A stretch of 64,000 bases of DNA from Reichenbachiella faecimaris (GCF_900176375.1 NZ_FWYF01000002.1:656161-720160); one strand, 5' to 3'. Shown: positions 24,817-34,476, counted from the stretch's first letter. Program-made: numbers and translations. Notes: generated by a model from the sequence alone, not told the origin.

Positions 24817-27219
24817 TTAGTTCCTCAAAGGTTTTCCTTTAAACAGAATGCTATGGATTCTCTCCAAAGTTTTAGGTTCACCAGTCAAACTCAAGAATGC
24901 TTCACGTTCCAAATCCAGCAAGTACTGTTCTGAAACCAATGTAGGTGCAGAGAGATCTCCACCGTTCATTACCCAAGAGATTTTCTGTGCAATTTTCATG
25001 TCATGATCGGAAATGTAATTTCCAAATCGCATGCCTGCAACACCCGCTTCAAACATTGCCAGTCCAGATTTTCCTTGAACTTTTATGTCTGTTCGCTGTG
25101 CTGGTTGAGTATAGCCCGCTTCGGCCAGTTCGATTGCCTTGTTTTTGGCATCAGCCAAAAGTCGCGCTCTGTTCAATGTGAAATCATCTGATTTTCTGAT
25201 GAATCCCAAGTCTCTGGCTTCATAGGCAGATGTCGCCACCTTGGCCGTAGCAATCGTCATGAAATTTTCTTGCAGCACATTGAGTTCTGGATCTCCAGCT
25301 CTATATGCATCCGAAGTTCTCAAAGTCATTTCTTTGGTACCGCCGCCACCAGGGATCAGACCCACACCTACTTCTACCAATCCCATGTAGGTTTCTGTAT
25401 GAGCTTGAATATGGTCAGAGTGTAAAGACAATTCACAACCCCCTCCAAGAGCCATACCTGAAGTAGCCACTACTACTGGAATAGAGGAATACCTTGCTCT
25501 CATCATGGTGTTTTGGAAATGTCCAATCATCATGTTGATCTCGTCGAAATCCTGATCTCCAGCATACATAAACAGCATAGCCAAGTTAGCCCCTGCTGAG
25601 AAATTTTGTCCTTCGTTTCCAATGACTAAACCTCTGTAACTTTCTTCTGCCTTTGAAATAGAGGCATTGATACCTTCTATTATTTCAGCACCTAATGCAT
25701 TCATTTTTGAATGGAATTCCAAATTGAGAATACCATCTCCAACATCATACAGCGTACAGCCTGGATTTTGATATACAATGTTGTTTTCTTTGAAAGCATC
25801 AAGAATGACCAAGCCTTCTGTTCCTGGAATTACTTTGTATGATTTGGACGGAATGTCATAATAAAGTTTTTTCCCATTTTCGAATTTGTAAAAGCTTTCG
25901 TGACCTGCAGCAATCATTTCACCTACCCAATCGGCTGGCTTCATACCTGCGGCCTCCATTTTTTCAGCTGTTTGTTTCACACCTAAGACATCCCAAGTAG
26001 CAAATGGGCCAATCTCCCAGGCAAAGCCTGCCGCCACTGCATGGTCTATCCTATAGAGCTCGTCAGCGATTTCTGGGATCCTCATGGAACAGTATTTGAA
26101 CATATCGTAGAAAGTAGTTCTGTAAAACTCACCCGCTTTGCCATCTGAGTTTACCAGAATGGGAATTCTTTCTTTTACATTTTCAATGTCTTTTACCTGA
26201 CCTATCGCATCAAAGTGGCCCTTAGTTCTTGAGCCATATTCGAAAGTCTTAAGGTTTAGTTCAAGAATTTCCTTTTTGCCATTTTCATCTACTGTCTTCT
26301 TAAAATAGCCTTGCTTGGTTTTATCTCCCCACCATTTTCTGTCATACAGTTCTTGTACAATCTTAGGAAGCTTAAATGCTTCTCTGGATTCATCATTTGG
26401 CAGTCCTTGATAAAGACCATTGGCAACATTGACTGTGGTGTCTAACCCAACCACATCCATGGTACGAAATGTTGCCGACTTGGCACGGCCAATAATTGGC
26501 CCAGTCAACTTGTCCACTTCACCAACTGTGAGGCCAATTTTTTCGACCGCGTGCATGCCAGACATGATCGCATAGATTCCGATTCGATTGGCAATGAATG
26601 CTGGGGTGTCTTTACAGAGTACTGTTTCTTTTCCGAGAAATAAGTCTCCATAATTCATCAAGAAGTCAATAACTTCTTGATCCGTTTCTTTGGTTGGTAT
26701 AATTTCCAATAATCTCAAATATCTTGGCGGATTGAAGAAGTGTGTTCCACAGAAATGTTTTTTGAAGTCTTCACTTCTACCCTCTGCCATAAAATGGATT
26801 GGGATACCTGAGGTATTTGATGTAATCAGTGTTCCTGGCTTTCGGTATTTTTCGACTTGTTCGAAAACAATTTTTTTGATGTCTAATCTTTCGACTACCA
26901 CTTCCATAATCCAATCGTACTCGGAAATTTTTGACATGTCGTCTTCAAAATTTCCTAGTGTGACAAGGCTTGCCTTTTTTGAATCATAAAGGGAAGCTGG
27001 CTTGGACTTCAAAGTGTTTTGAAATGCAGAATTAACTATTCTGTTTCGAACAGCTTTGTCCTCTAACGTCAGACCCTTTGCCTTTTCTGTATCGTCAAGT
27101 TCCTTTGGTACAATATCAAGGAGTAGGACTTCCACTCCTATGTTTGCAAAATGACAAGCGATTCTAGATCCCATGATACCAGATCCAAGAATCGCCACTT
27201 TTTTTATAGCTCTATTCAT
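24817..27219 (-). CDS. Bifunctional 3-hydroxyacyl-CoA dehydrogenase / enoyl-CoA hydratase
   Basis: Beta-oxidation multifunctional enzyme, 800 residues, with dehydrogenase first and hydratase last, the reverse of E. coli FadB. The N-terminal NAD-binding GSGIMGSRIA (12-21) leads into the 3HCDH domains, with GTHFFNPPRYLRLLEIIPT as the active-site His region. A C-terminal crotonase domain (about 490-700) has NFSAGANLAML for the oxyanion hole, GGGCELSLHSD and LVEVGVGLIPGGGGT, which hold the two catalytic Glu. It overlaps the end of the MarR gene by 8 bases, so the two are translationally coupled. Confidence 0.94.
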   Translation of the reverse strand: MNRAIKKVAILGSGIMGSRIACHFANIGVEVLLLDIVPKELDDTEKAKGLTLEDKAVRNRIVNSAFQNTLKSKPASLYDSKKASLVTLGNFEDDMSKISEYDWIMEVVVERLDIKKIVFEQVEKYRKPGTLITSNTSGIPIHFMAEGRSEDFKKHFCGTHFFNPPRYLRLLEIIPTKETDQEVIDFLMNYGDLFLGKETVLCKDTPAFIANRIGIYAIMSGMHAVEKIGLTVGEVDKLTGPIIGRAKSATFRTMDVVGLDTTVNVANGLYQGLPNDESREAFKLPKIVQELYDRKWWGDKTKQGYFKKTVDENGKKEILELNLKTFEYGSRTKGHFDAIGQVKDIENVKERIPILVNSDGKAGEFYRTTFYDMFKYCSMRIPEIADELYRIDHAVAAGFAWEIGPFATWDVLGVKQTAEKMEAAGMKPADWVGEMIAAGHESFYKFENGKKLYYDIPSKSYKVIPGTEGLVILDAFKENNIVYQNPGCTLYDVGDGILNLEFHSKMNALGAEIIEGINASISKAEESYRGLVIGNEGQNFSAGANLAMLFMYAGDQDFDEINMMIGHFQNTMMRARYSSIPVVVATSGMALGGGCELSLHSDHIQAHTETYMGLVEVGVGLIPGGGGTKEMTLRTSDAYRAGDPELNVLQENFMTIATAKVATSAYEARDLGFIRKSDDFTLNRARLLADAKNKAIELAEAGYTQPAQRTDIKVQGKSGLAMFEAGVAGMRFGNYISDHDMKIAQKISWVMNGGDLSAPTLVSEQYLLDLEREAFLSLTGEPKTLERIHSILFKGKPLRN

Positions 27220-27676
27220 TTTCGATTAACTGTATTTTTTGGTCAAGATTTTTATTTTCTTCTATTACATTGTCAATGGTTGTCATCACGTCAAAAAAGG
27301 CTTCTAGCTTTTTTGGCGATACTGCCTCTCGTACTTTATCATTAAAAAAGATAACTGCCTTCCTTGAAAAGTCTCTTTGCTTTTTTCCAGCTTCCGTAAG
27401 ATATATGCGAACAGATCTTTTGTCTTCCGTATCACGTTCTCGATAGATCAAACCAGTTTCTTCCATTGTCTTCAACATACGGGTTAAACTTCTGGATTCC
27501 ATTCCCAGCAAAGGGGCAATTTTAGTTGCAGGCGTTCCTTCATCCTGATCAATATTTAGAAGTACAAATCCTGATGAAGCTGTGATACCTTTCATGGCTC
27601 CTCCTTGATTGTACATTCTGGATATGGCGTGCCAAACTACTTTGATGTGATAATCTACCGTTTCTTCTTTGCGCAT
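27212..27676 (-). CDS. MarR-family regulator of the beta-oxidation operon
   Basis: MarR winged-helix repressor, 154 residues. The recognition region is TKIAPLLGMESRSLTRMLKTMEETGLIYRERDTEDKRSVRIYLTEAGKK, with the typical DKRS wing. Such regulators often respond to acyl-CoA or aromatic ligands. It is the first gene of the operon and overlaps the dehydrogenase gene. A 36-base near-perfect palindrome 47 bases upstream is the likely operator and would make it self-regulated. Confidence 0.9.
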   Translation of the reverse strand: MRKEETVDYHIKVVWHAISRMYNQGGAMKGITASSGFVLLNIDQDEGTPATKIAPLLGMESRSLTRMLKTMEETGLIYRERDTEDKRSVRIYLTEAGKKQRDFSRKAVIFFNDKVREAVSPKKLEAFFDVMTTIDNVIEENKNLDQKIQLIENE

Positions 27677-27714
27677 ACGCTTCTCAAATTATGTAAGTAT
27701 CTTTCGGTGGAAAC

Positions 27715-27722
27715 CAAAGATA
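27715..27722 (-). promoter_or_regulatory. -7 box of the MarR operon
   Basis: Minus-strand TATCTTTG, exact TAnnTTTG, 38 bases before the ATG at 27676. It abuts the palindrome at 27723-27758, so a repressor bound there would cover the spacer and -33 region. Confidence 0.6.
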
Positions 27723-27758
27723 TACAAAATATGTTATGCATGCATACTATATTTTGTA
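27723..27758. promoter_or_regulatory. 36-base palindromic operator
   Basis: Near-perfect palindrome: outer arms TACAAAATAT/ATATTTTGTA, centre TATGCATGCATA, with only two mismatched base pairs in the whole 36 bases. Its position directly upstream of the -7 box of the MarR operon makes it the likely MarR binding site. Confidence 0.65.
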
Positions 27759-27801
27759 ATTCTCTCTTACTCGTGAAAAGAAGCTGAATGAACGTGGCGA
27801 C

Positions 27802-29610
27802 TTAGTTGATGTCGTCCCCTCTCAGTGATCGAAATCTTTTTCTGGCTTCAGCTACATATACACTGCCAGGATAGGTAATCAGAAATGCTTTATAAATTTC
27901 CATGGCTTTGACAGAGTCGTGCAAATGCTCTTGATAAATCTGTGCTGACAGATACATGGCATCATCTCCCAAAATATCAGACGGGTATCCAGAAAGTATG
28001 GCTTGCAATTCTAATAGTGCGTTTTCAAAATCACCTAATTCCAAATTGATCCTTGCCATCTTCCAATAGATTTCGTCTGTCAAAGAATGTCCGGGGTATT
28101 TTTTTAGCATTTGCGAAAAAGCCAGTAAAGCGCTGTCTTTCTTATTTTGGAAAAGCATAAGTTCGATGGATGCGAATTCTTTCATTACAAAATCAGAAGA
28201 ATCCAGTGCTGTGTTATCCTGGATCAACAAGCTGAGTGAAAGTGCATCATTTGCTATTTCCCGAGTAGTGGCTAATTTCAATATATCTAAATGGCTTTTG
28301 GCCAATTCGAAATTGCCTTGAAAATAATTGAGTTGAGCATTTTTCAACTTTGCATCATATCCTATTGGACTGTCTTTGTTATCTTTTTCGACCTGTGAAT
28401 AAAGTAAAGTAGCTTCCCAGGGATCGTCTATCAACAAATAAATGTCGCCAAGATCCAATTTGCTTTTGGCCTTTAATGAAGGATTTATTCTTGGTGCTTG
28501 AATTATTTCATTCAGAATATTAACAGCCGAATCCAATTCGTCCAGATAAAAAGCATGAAGGAGTGCTTTGCTTCTAAATGCCTCAATAGTTTGTGCATTT
28601 ACACCTATATCCAAAATCAATTGTTTGTAGTCATAAGTCAATTCTCGAATGGCCTGCTTTGCAACAGGAAAATCATTTTTTACCTTTTCTTCCCTTGCCC
28701 TAATGATCTGACGACGTGCAGAAATATAGTTTCCTGAATTTGGGTAAGTTTCGGTCACATACGTGTAAATTTCAATGGCATTGTCATAGGCATTATTTTC
28801 TAGTGCAATGTTTCCTATATCCATCACTCTATTCCCGTAGGTCTTAAATTTTTTATCCACAGCCTTTGCTTGTACGAAGGCTCCATAAAAATCATTTTGT
28901 TGGAGGTTGACCCAGATCAGTAATTCAGGATAAATTTTTTCATTTGGGTTTCTCTGTACTTTGTCAATGAGTATATTTTTGAAATTTGAAATGTCTTCCT
29001 CTTTCTGTAGAATATTCTGTAGAATGTTTTTTACATATCTCAAGTTGCTAGGTCGTACTGTAGCAAATACCAAATACTCTTCTATCATTTCGGATTTCAT
29101 ATCCATCATTCGATAGATATTAGCCAATTCTAATGCATAACTGTTTTTGTCCTTATGACTTTTTCTGGCTTGTAGATAAGACTTGAGTGCATAGGGTGTC
29201 AATTGTTTGCTAACAAAGTACTGTGCAGTGGTACCTATCAAATATTTGTTTTCTTTCGCATTTTCAATGGTTTCATTAAAAGCTTTATCGGCTTTTTCCG
29301 TTTCGCCCATTTGCTGAAATAGAAGGCCTTCATCTATTTGGTAGTAGACATTGGATGGGTGGTACTTTCTTGCCTTTTTGATATGTTTTTCGGCAGATTT
29401 GAAATCACCTTTGGAAAGTAAAATATCCAAATAGTTATTATGGATTTGCTGGATGTATTGTGGATTACCAGAAAATTTGTCGTAAATATCAAGCGCTTTG
29501 TCTACTTCACCATTGATATAATATTCGTTGGCAAGCTGTACTTGATTAGAATTTTGCGCCGCTACTAGGGAGGGCATTATTATTATAAATAAATAAATAA
29601 ATCTCTTCAT
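27802..29610 (-). CDS. Exported tetratricopeptide-repeat protein
   Basis: 602 residues with a signal peptide (1-18, ending VAAQ) followed by tandem TPR helices along the whole length. Recognisable repeat units are LANEYYINGEVDKALDIYDKF, ALENNAYDNAIEIYTYVTETYPNSG and ALLELQAILSGYPSDILGDDA. It probably serves as a periplasmic scaffold; the C-terminal part recalls YbgF/BamD-like repeats. There is no catalytic domain. It is transcribed away from the proposed origin region, which forms its upstream flank. Confidence 0.85.
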   Translation of the reverse strand: MKRFIYLFIIIMPSLVAAQNSNQVQLANEYYINGEVDKALDIYDKFSGNPQYIQQIHNNYLDILLSKGDFKSAEKHIKKARKYHPSNVYYQIDEGLLFQQMGETEKADKAFNETIENAKENKYLIGTTAQYFVSKQLTPYALKSYLQARKSHKDKNSYALELANIYRMMDMKSEMIEEYLVFATVRPSNLRYVKNILQNILQKEEDISNFKNILIDKVQRNPNEKIYPELLIWVNLQQNDFYGAFVQAKAVDKKFKTYGNRVMDIGNIALENNAYDNAIEIYTYVTETYPNSGNYISARRQIIRAREEKVKNDFPVAKQAIRELTYDYKQLILDIGVNAQTIEAFRSKALLHAFYLDELDSAVNILNEIIQAPRINPSLKAKSKLDLGDIYLLIDDPWEATLLYSQVEKDNKDSPIGYDAKLKNAQLNYFQGNFELAKSHLDILKLATTREIANDALSLSLLIQDNTALDSSDFVMKEFASIELMLFQNKKDSALLAFSQMLKKYPGHSLTDEIYWKMARINLELGDFENALLELQAILSGYPSDILGDDAMYLSAQIYQEHLHDSVKAMEIYKAFLITYPGSVYVAEARKRFRSLRGDDIN

Positions 29611-29992
29611 TTCTTAGTTGTCCACACTTTGACCAAAACCTTAAAATAAAAATATAGATTAAAGAAATTATTATTCTTTATTAAGGCAGTGGATATGTGT
29701 ATAAGTCTTTACGTTTCTGATCTTTGTTATTGAATGGTGTATTACTTTCAACTGGCTACATGTTATTCACATCATAAGTTATTGATTTTTAGTTTGGTAT
29801 TGAGTTATCAACAGTTAGTTTCTCTATTGTGTATTAGTTATTTACATTGGTGTTCATTGGGAGAAATTGTTGATATATATGAGGTACGTAAAAGTTATCC
29901 TTTGGGTATTAGGGAATGGTTGATAGCTTGGTAAATATCAAGAAGAGTTAACGGATTATTCCACGTTGATATACATTTTATCCACAGAGGTT
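29611..29992. other. Candidate chromosomal replication origin (oriC)
   Basis: 382 bases without a gene. Exact DnaA boxes (TTATNCACA): 29696-29704 (minus), 29763-29771 (plus) and 29978-29986 (plus, the perfect TTATCCACA). One-mismatch boxes: 29618-29626, 29805-29813, 29828-29836 (minus) and 29838-29846. A stretch at 29641-29685 is about 90% A+T and could be the unwinding element. The plus-strand G/C bias reverses here although flanking genes share one strand. mnmG and two parS-like sites lie 3-5 kb to the right. dnaA is not in the window, and in Bacteroidota it often is not next to the origin. Confidence 0.7.
29641..29685. other. AT-rich stretch, possible DNA unwinding element
   Basis: Only four G or C in 45 bases, lying between the DnaA-box-like site at 29618 and the exact box at 29696. 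Its position beside DnaA boxes fits an unwinding element; it also lies upstream of the TPR gene, where it could simply be a promoter flank. Confidence 0.4.
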
Positions 29993-31714
29993 TTAGAAGA
30001 TTATTTGAATATTTTCAAGTTGCCAATTGGCACGAACATCAAATATTTCTGGGTAGAAGTAAACTTGTTCGGGTGTTTCATCTTTAAGGATATTTCCATA
30101 AGACCAGTTGCCATCTTCGTTGGTATCGATCATAATTCTAAAGGTGTATTTTCCTGGTTTTACGAAAGGAAAACTAAATGTTTTGGAATCTTTAAGTTCT
30201 GCTATGACTTTATATTTTGTATTAATTAGTTGCAAGGTATACGACGAGTATGAAGTAGTTATTTGACCACTGACTGAGCCGAGTTGGTCAAGGGATTTGA
30301 ATTTGTAAGTATTTTTTAATGATTCAGTGCTATCACCTTCTACACTGATGAAGGTGCCTTTGGGAAAGGAGAGTACTATCTGATCAGTTTTCACCTTGGA
30401 GTAATAGCTTCGTTTGGCTAAAGAGATGGAGTCAGTCAAAGTAGTGTCACTGAAAATTTTGATCAAAGTATCTATTTCTGTTTTGAGGAAGTTTTTATCA
30501 ACGAGTGTTTGGAATGTGAGTTGGGTCTTGTTGGAATTCCAAAGTATGGTACTATCAGGAATGTGCTCGTATTTGAGGGTATCATAGGCAATTATTATAC
30601 TGTCCTTATTGAATGTCTCTATGGGTTTGTCAAAATTGTAGGTATGAAGAATCAAAGGGTCTATGTACTCGTTATTGGCTGGAAGAAAGGTGGCTTTGAA
30701 ACTTTCAGGTTTTCTTGAAGTTTCTGTGAATTTGATGTAGGTGGTATCAATTACTGAATTGAACATACTATCCGTAGCAGATACAATAATGCCTAAACTG
30801 TCTATGTCAAATCGAAATGCTTCACGTGGATAAAATCTTAAAATGGTATTACCCTTGTATCTGTTGTTTGGAGGTATGGGTAAGGTGTGAGTGGTATCTA
30901 ATTTTGATATTTTGTATTGAGTGAATGATCTGTTGTATTGAAGATCAAAGTAGCGACCTGTAGTTTTGGCTCGGATAAATTCTAGTGGCGTGGCATTAAT
31001 GAGCTGTGTTTGAATTCTTACAGAATCCTGAGATTGCATTAGGTTAATGGAATCTGAACGAAAACCGTGTGCTTCATTATCTGGATTGAGAACCAGGTTT
31101 TTATTTTCATCCTGAAAGGATAAAATCTTATAATAGCCATTTTTTATATTCTCTATAAGAAATTGGCCGCGCTCATTGGTTTTAGCAAAGTATCTTGGTT
31201 TGTCTGAGAGTAGATCTATTGAATCAGTAATTTGATAGAGTCCGACTATATATCCTTCTTGATCCTCATTGGTATAGAGGTTAGTTATTTTACCATTTAT
31301 ATAAATGGAATCAATGTAATGACCAGTTGAGAAGGCGAAACTCAAATTGACAGCAGGGTTTTTTTCTGTCACATCTACTAGACCTTCTGAAAAGTTGAGG
31401 GTGTAGGTAGTGCTATCCTGAAAGCTGTCATCAAAGGAAAGAGTCAATTCATTTTTCTTGACTTTAACATTATACTTATTTTCAATTTGAGGTGTGATTA
31501 ATAATTGGCTTTTGAGTTTGTCACCATTGATTCTTTCATCAAACACAAATTTGAATTCTTTTCCTTTATAATTTATTGACTTGTTGGGCGGATAAGTCTC
31601 AATGAGTAATGGAGGAATAGTATCTCTGGGGCCACCAGTAGGTGTGCCTTGATTGGCACAAGAATATATATAGATGGAAATGACAAGTAGGAAAAGTGGA
31701 AAGTAGAATTTCAT
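29993..31714 (-). CDS. Ig-like-domain lipoprotein
   Basis: 573-residue envelope lipoprotein: lipobox YSC with Cys19, then the GTPTGGPRDTIPPLLIETYPPN opening typical of a conserved Bacteroidota family, followed by a Big_5-type Ig-like domain (about 40-130) and further beta-rich domains with a RGQFLIENIKNGYYKILSFQD carboxypeptidase-regulatory-like segment. Function unknown; probably an outer-membrane structural or assembly lipoprotein. Its ATG overlaps the TGA of the methyltransferase gene (ATGA), so it ends the long operon that starts near 40427. Confidence 0.83.
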   Translation of the reverse strand: MKFYFPLFLLVISIYIYSCANQGTPTGGPRDTIPPLLIETYPPNKSINYKGKEFKFVFDERINGDKLKSQLLITPQIENKYNVKVKKNELTLSFDDSFQDSTTYTLNFSEGLVDVTEKNPAVNLSFAFSTGHYIDSIYINGKITNLYTNEDQEGYIVGLYQITDSIDLLSDKPRYFAKTNERGQFLIENIKNGYYKILSFQDENKNLVLNPDNEAHGFRSDSINLMQSQDSVRIQTQLINATPLEFIRAKTTGRYFDLQYNRSFTQYKISKLDTTHTLPIPPNNRYKGNTILRFYPREAFRFDIDSLGIIVSATDSMFNSVIDTTYIKFTETSRKPESFKATFLPANNEYIDPLILHTYNFDKPIETFNKDSIIIAYDTLKYEHIPDSTILWNSNKTQLTFQTLVDKNFLKTEIDTLIKIFSDTTLTDSISLAKRSYYSKVKTDQIVLSFPKGTFISVEGDSTESLKNTYKFKSLDQLGSVSGQITTSYSSYTLQLINTKYKVIAELKDSKTFSFPFVKPGKYTFRIMIDTNEDGNWSYGNILKDETPEQVYFYPEIFDVRANWQLENIQIIF

Positions 31715-32595
31715 GCTTTTTTAAATATATATATCAAACTGGAGTAGTTTTTATTATTTTTTGATGCCCAAGTATTTGATTTACAACCATTTATGAATGA
31801 TTTGAGATAATTGACCTTACCAAATTTATGTTTTTCGCTAAGCATGCTTACGTAATAGGCATCTAGCATCATAGGGCGTATTTCTTCGAGAGTAAACTTG
31901 TTATATTTCATGAGCTCTTTGATGGTTGACTGAGTGAAATGGTACAAGTGACGTGGTACATCATAGGCTGCCCAATGTTGTTTATAGATCTGTTGATCTA
32001 AAGACTCAGGATTGGGTACTGCAATTATGAGTCTACCTTTTTTGGATAGCAATTTTCTCAGTGTTTGAATAGTGTCATTCAGGTCATGTACATGTTCGAG
32101 CACGTGCCAGAGTGTAATGACACCAAATCTTTTGTCTGGTAGATCTGCTAGGGCACCTACCACATTGAGATCATGATCACTGATTGCAAGGGTTCTGGCC
32201 ATTTCATCTGGTTCTACACCTACTGTTTTCCAACCTTTTTTGCGTTGAATATATTCGAGCAGATGTCCAGTTCCACAGCCGTAGTCAAGTATGGATTTCT
32301 TGGAAGCGAATCGAGTGATCAATTTGAATTTTCTACGAAGTGTATAACTACGTGCGATCTTATACACCCAATTGATAAGATTGTTGGCTTTGTTGGTATG
32401 TGATATATAGTCTGTGGATTCATAATACTGACCAATGGATGCTATGTCTGGTCGAGGAGATGTAACCAACAAGCCACAATTATTACATTTCACAATAGCA
32501 AAACTCTCTTGGGAAACGGAGTGGTCATCACATATAATATGATTGTTGAATTCCTTGGAATTGCATGAGGGGCAAAACTCTACTTTTTCGTACAT
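31711..32595 (-). CDS. Class I methyltransferase with N-terminal zinc ribbon
   Basis: 294 residues. N-terminal Cys pairs (CPSC and CNNC) form a small zinc ribbon, followed by a Methyltransf_23-type SAM domain with ILDYGCGTGHLLEYI (motif I), GVEPDEMA (motif II) and ITLWHVLEHVHD (motif IV). This layout is common in sugar- and cell-surface-modifying methyltransferases, but no sugar genes are nearby; substrate unknown. It starts 4 bases after the mnmG stop and overlaps the next gene, so it is in the mnmG operon. Confidence 0.85.
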   Translation of the reverse strand: MYEKVEFCPSCNSKEFNNHIICDDHSVSQESFAIVKCNNCGLLVTSPRPDIASIGQYYESTDYISHTNKANNLINWVYKIARSYTLRRKFKLITRFASKKSILDYGCGTGHLLEYIQRKKGWKTVGVEPDEMARTLAISDHDLNVVGALADLPDKRFGVITLWHVLEHVHDLNDTIQTLRKLLSKKGRLIIAVPNPESLDQQIYKQHWAAYDVPRHLYHFTQSTIKELMKYNKFTLEEIRPMMLDAYYVSMLSEKHKFGKVNYLKSFINGCKSNTWASKNNKNYSSLIYIFKKA

Positions 32596-32599
32596 AAAC

Positions 32600-34462
32600 T
32601 TATCGAGCCATATAGACCATCAATACGGAAATATCAGCTGGGTTGACCCCACTGATTCGGGAAGCTTGTCCCAGATTACTTGGCATAATATTAGAAAGTT
32701 TTTCTTTGGCTTCAGCAGAGAGGGCAGGAATATTTCTATAGTTGAAATCACCAGGTATTTTTTTATTGTCAAGGTTACCCATTTGATCAGCAAGGTTTTT
32801 CTCTTTCTCTATATACGTTTCGTATTTTATAAGGATAGAAGCTTGTTCAAGTATTTCTATGGGAGTGTTTTTGGTAAGCTCAAGTGCTTCAGAATGAAAT
32901 GAGATGACCTGCTGAACATCTAGCTCTGGCCTTCTAAGGAAGTTTATCAGGGGTGTTTTTTCTCTGATGATAGCTGAGTTGATGTCTTGAAGTTTACTAT
33001 TTATCTCTTCAGGTTTTACTTTGATTTGGTTTAGCTGTTCAATCAGCTTTTTTGTATCACTGATTTTCTGATTGACGTTGTCCAGTCTGGTTTGTGAAGC
33101 TAAGCCTAGTTTATGGCCAATTTCGGTCAACCTGATATCTGCATTGTCCTGTCTTAATAGTATTCTGAATTCTGCTCGGGAAGTAAACATACGATAGGGT
33201 TCATCTGTTCCCTTATTAATGAGATCGTCTATGAGTACTCCAATGTAAGATTCTGATCTACCCAATACAAAGGAATCCTTTTCATGTACTTTGTTGTGTG
33301 CATTGATCCCAGCCATTAGCCCCTGACTAGCTGCTTCCTCATATCCAGTGGTTCCATTGATTTGTCCGGCAAAATATAGATTGTCAATCAGTTTTGTTTC
33401 TAATGTGGGCTGAAGCTGTGTAGGTGGAAAATAGTCATATTCAATGGCATAGCCAGGTCTAAACATTTTCACGTGCTCAAAACCAGGTATTTTAGTGATG
33501 GCTTTATATTGCACATCTTCTGGCAGACTTGTTGAAAATCCATTAACATATATTTCAACTGTGTTCCACCCTTCGGGTTCTACGAATATTTGATGTCTGT
33601 CGCGTTCGGCAAATCGGTTGATTTTGTCTTCTATAGATGGACAATACCTAGGCCCTAGTCCTTTGATTCGTCCAGTAAACATGGGAGATTTTTCGAAACC
33701 TGTCTTTAGAATGTCGTGCACATCTGAATTAGTGTAAGTGATATGACAGGGTCTTTGGTTCTTTAGGGGCATTGTATCAGTGAAAGAAAACTTGCCGGGT
33801 ATTTCATCTCCAGGTTGTTCCTCCATGACGTTCCAGTTGAGCGACCTTCCGTCAACTCTTGGAGGAGTTCCGGTTTTCATTCTACCAGATTCAAATCCTA
33901 ATCCAACGAGTTGTTCTGTTATCCCAGTGGCTGCTTTCTCTCCTGTTCTACCTCCCCCAAAACGCTTTTCTCCTATATGGATGAGTCCATTAAGAAATGT
34001 ACCATTGGTGAGGACTACAGATTTTCCCATGATCTCAAGACCCATACTGGTACGAACGCCAATTACTCTCTTATCCTTTATCACCAGTCCAGATACCATC
34101 TCTTGCCAGAAGTCAACATTGGGAGTTTGCTCGAGTGCTATACGCCACTCTTCTGCGAATCGCATTCTGTCATTTTGAGTTCTTGGACTCCACATGGCAG
34201 GCCCTTTGGATTTATTCAGCATTCTAAACTGAATCATGGATTTGTCAGAAATGATTCCAGAATATCCACCAAGCGCATCTATTTCCCGAACGATCTGTCC
34301 TTTGGCAACTCCTCCCATGGCAGGGTTGCAAGACATTTGGGCAATGGTATTCATGTTCATAGTGACCAACATCACCTTTGAACCCATGTTGGCTGCTGCT
34401 GCTGCTGCTTCACATCCGGCATGCCCTGCCCCTACTACTATAACGTCATATTGTGGAAACAT
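32600..34462 (-). CDS. mnmG: tRNA uridine modification enzyme MnmG
   Basis: FAD protein that, with MnmE, installs the carboxymethylaminomethyl group at U34 of tRNAs, 620 residues, full length. FAD-binding VVGAGHAGCEAAAAAANMG at residues 9-27, MSCNPAMGGVAKG, the GGRTGE and SGRMKTGTPPR segments, GYAIEYDYFPP, and the C-terminal helical domain that contacts MnmE and tRNA. In many bacteria mnmG (gidA) lies near oriC, as proposed here. The 81 bases upstream of its start hold two parS-like sites. Confidence 0.97.
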   Translation of the reverse strand: MFPQYDVIVVGAGHAGCEAAAAAANMGSKVMLVTMNMNTIAQMSCNPAMGGVAKGQIVREIDALGGYSGIISDKSMIQFRMLNKSKGPAMWSPRTQNDRMRFAEEWRIALEQTPNVDFWQEMVSGLVIKDKRVIGVRTSMGLEIMGKSVVLTNGTFLNGLIHIGEKRFGGGRTGEKAATGITEQLVGLGFESGRMKTGTPPRVDGRSLNWNVMEEQPGDEIPGKFSFTDTMPLKNQRPCHITYTNSDVHDILKTGFEKSPMFTGRIKGLGPRYCPSIEDKINRFAERDRHQIFVEPEGWNTVEIYVNGFSTSLPEDVQYKAITKIPGFEHVKMFRPGYAIEYDYFPPTQLQPTLETKLIDNLYFAGQINGTTGYEEAASQGLMAGINAHNKVHEKDSFVLGRSESYIGVLIDDLINKGTDEPYRMFTSRAEFRILLRQDNADIRLTEIGHKLGLASQTRLDNVNQKISDTKKLIEQLNQIKVKPEEINSKLQDINSAIIREKTPLINFLRRPELDVQQVISFHSEALELTKNTPIEILEQASILIKYETYIEKEKNLADQMGNLDNKKIPGDFNYRNIPALSAEAKEKLSNIMPSNLGQASRISGVNPADISVLMVYMAR

Positions 34463-34476
34463 GAATTATTCTGTTT

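Noticed and set aside
29734-29934. 66-codon ORF inside the proposed origin
   Set aside because: It runs through the DnaA boxes, shows no family motif, and its residues follow the AT-rich base composition.
30815-30840. CTTCACGTGGATAA as a further parS site
   Set aside because: Only the CACGTG core and a few flanking bases match (about 12 of 16); such cores occur several times in coding sequence here.
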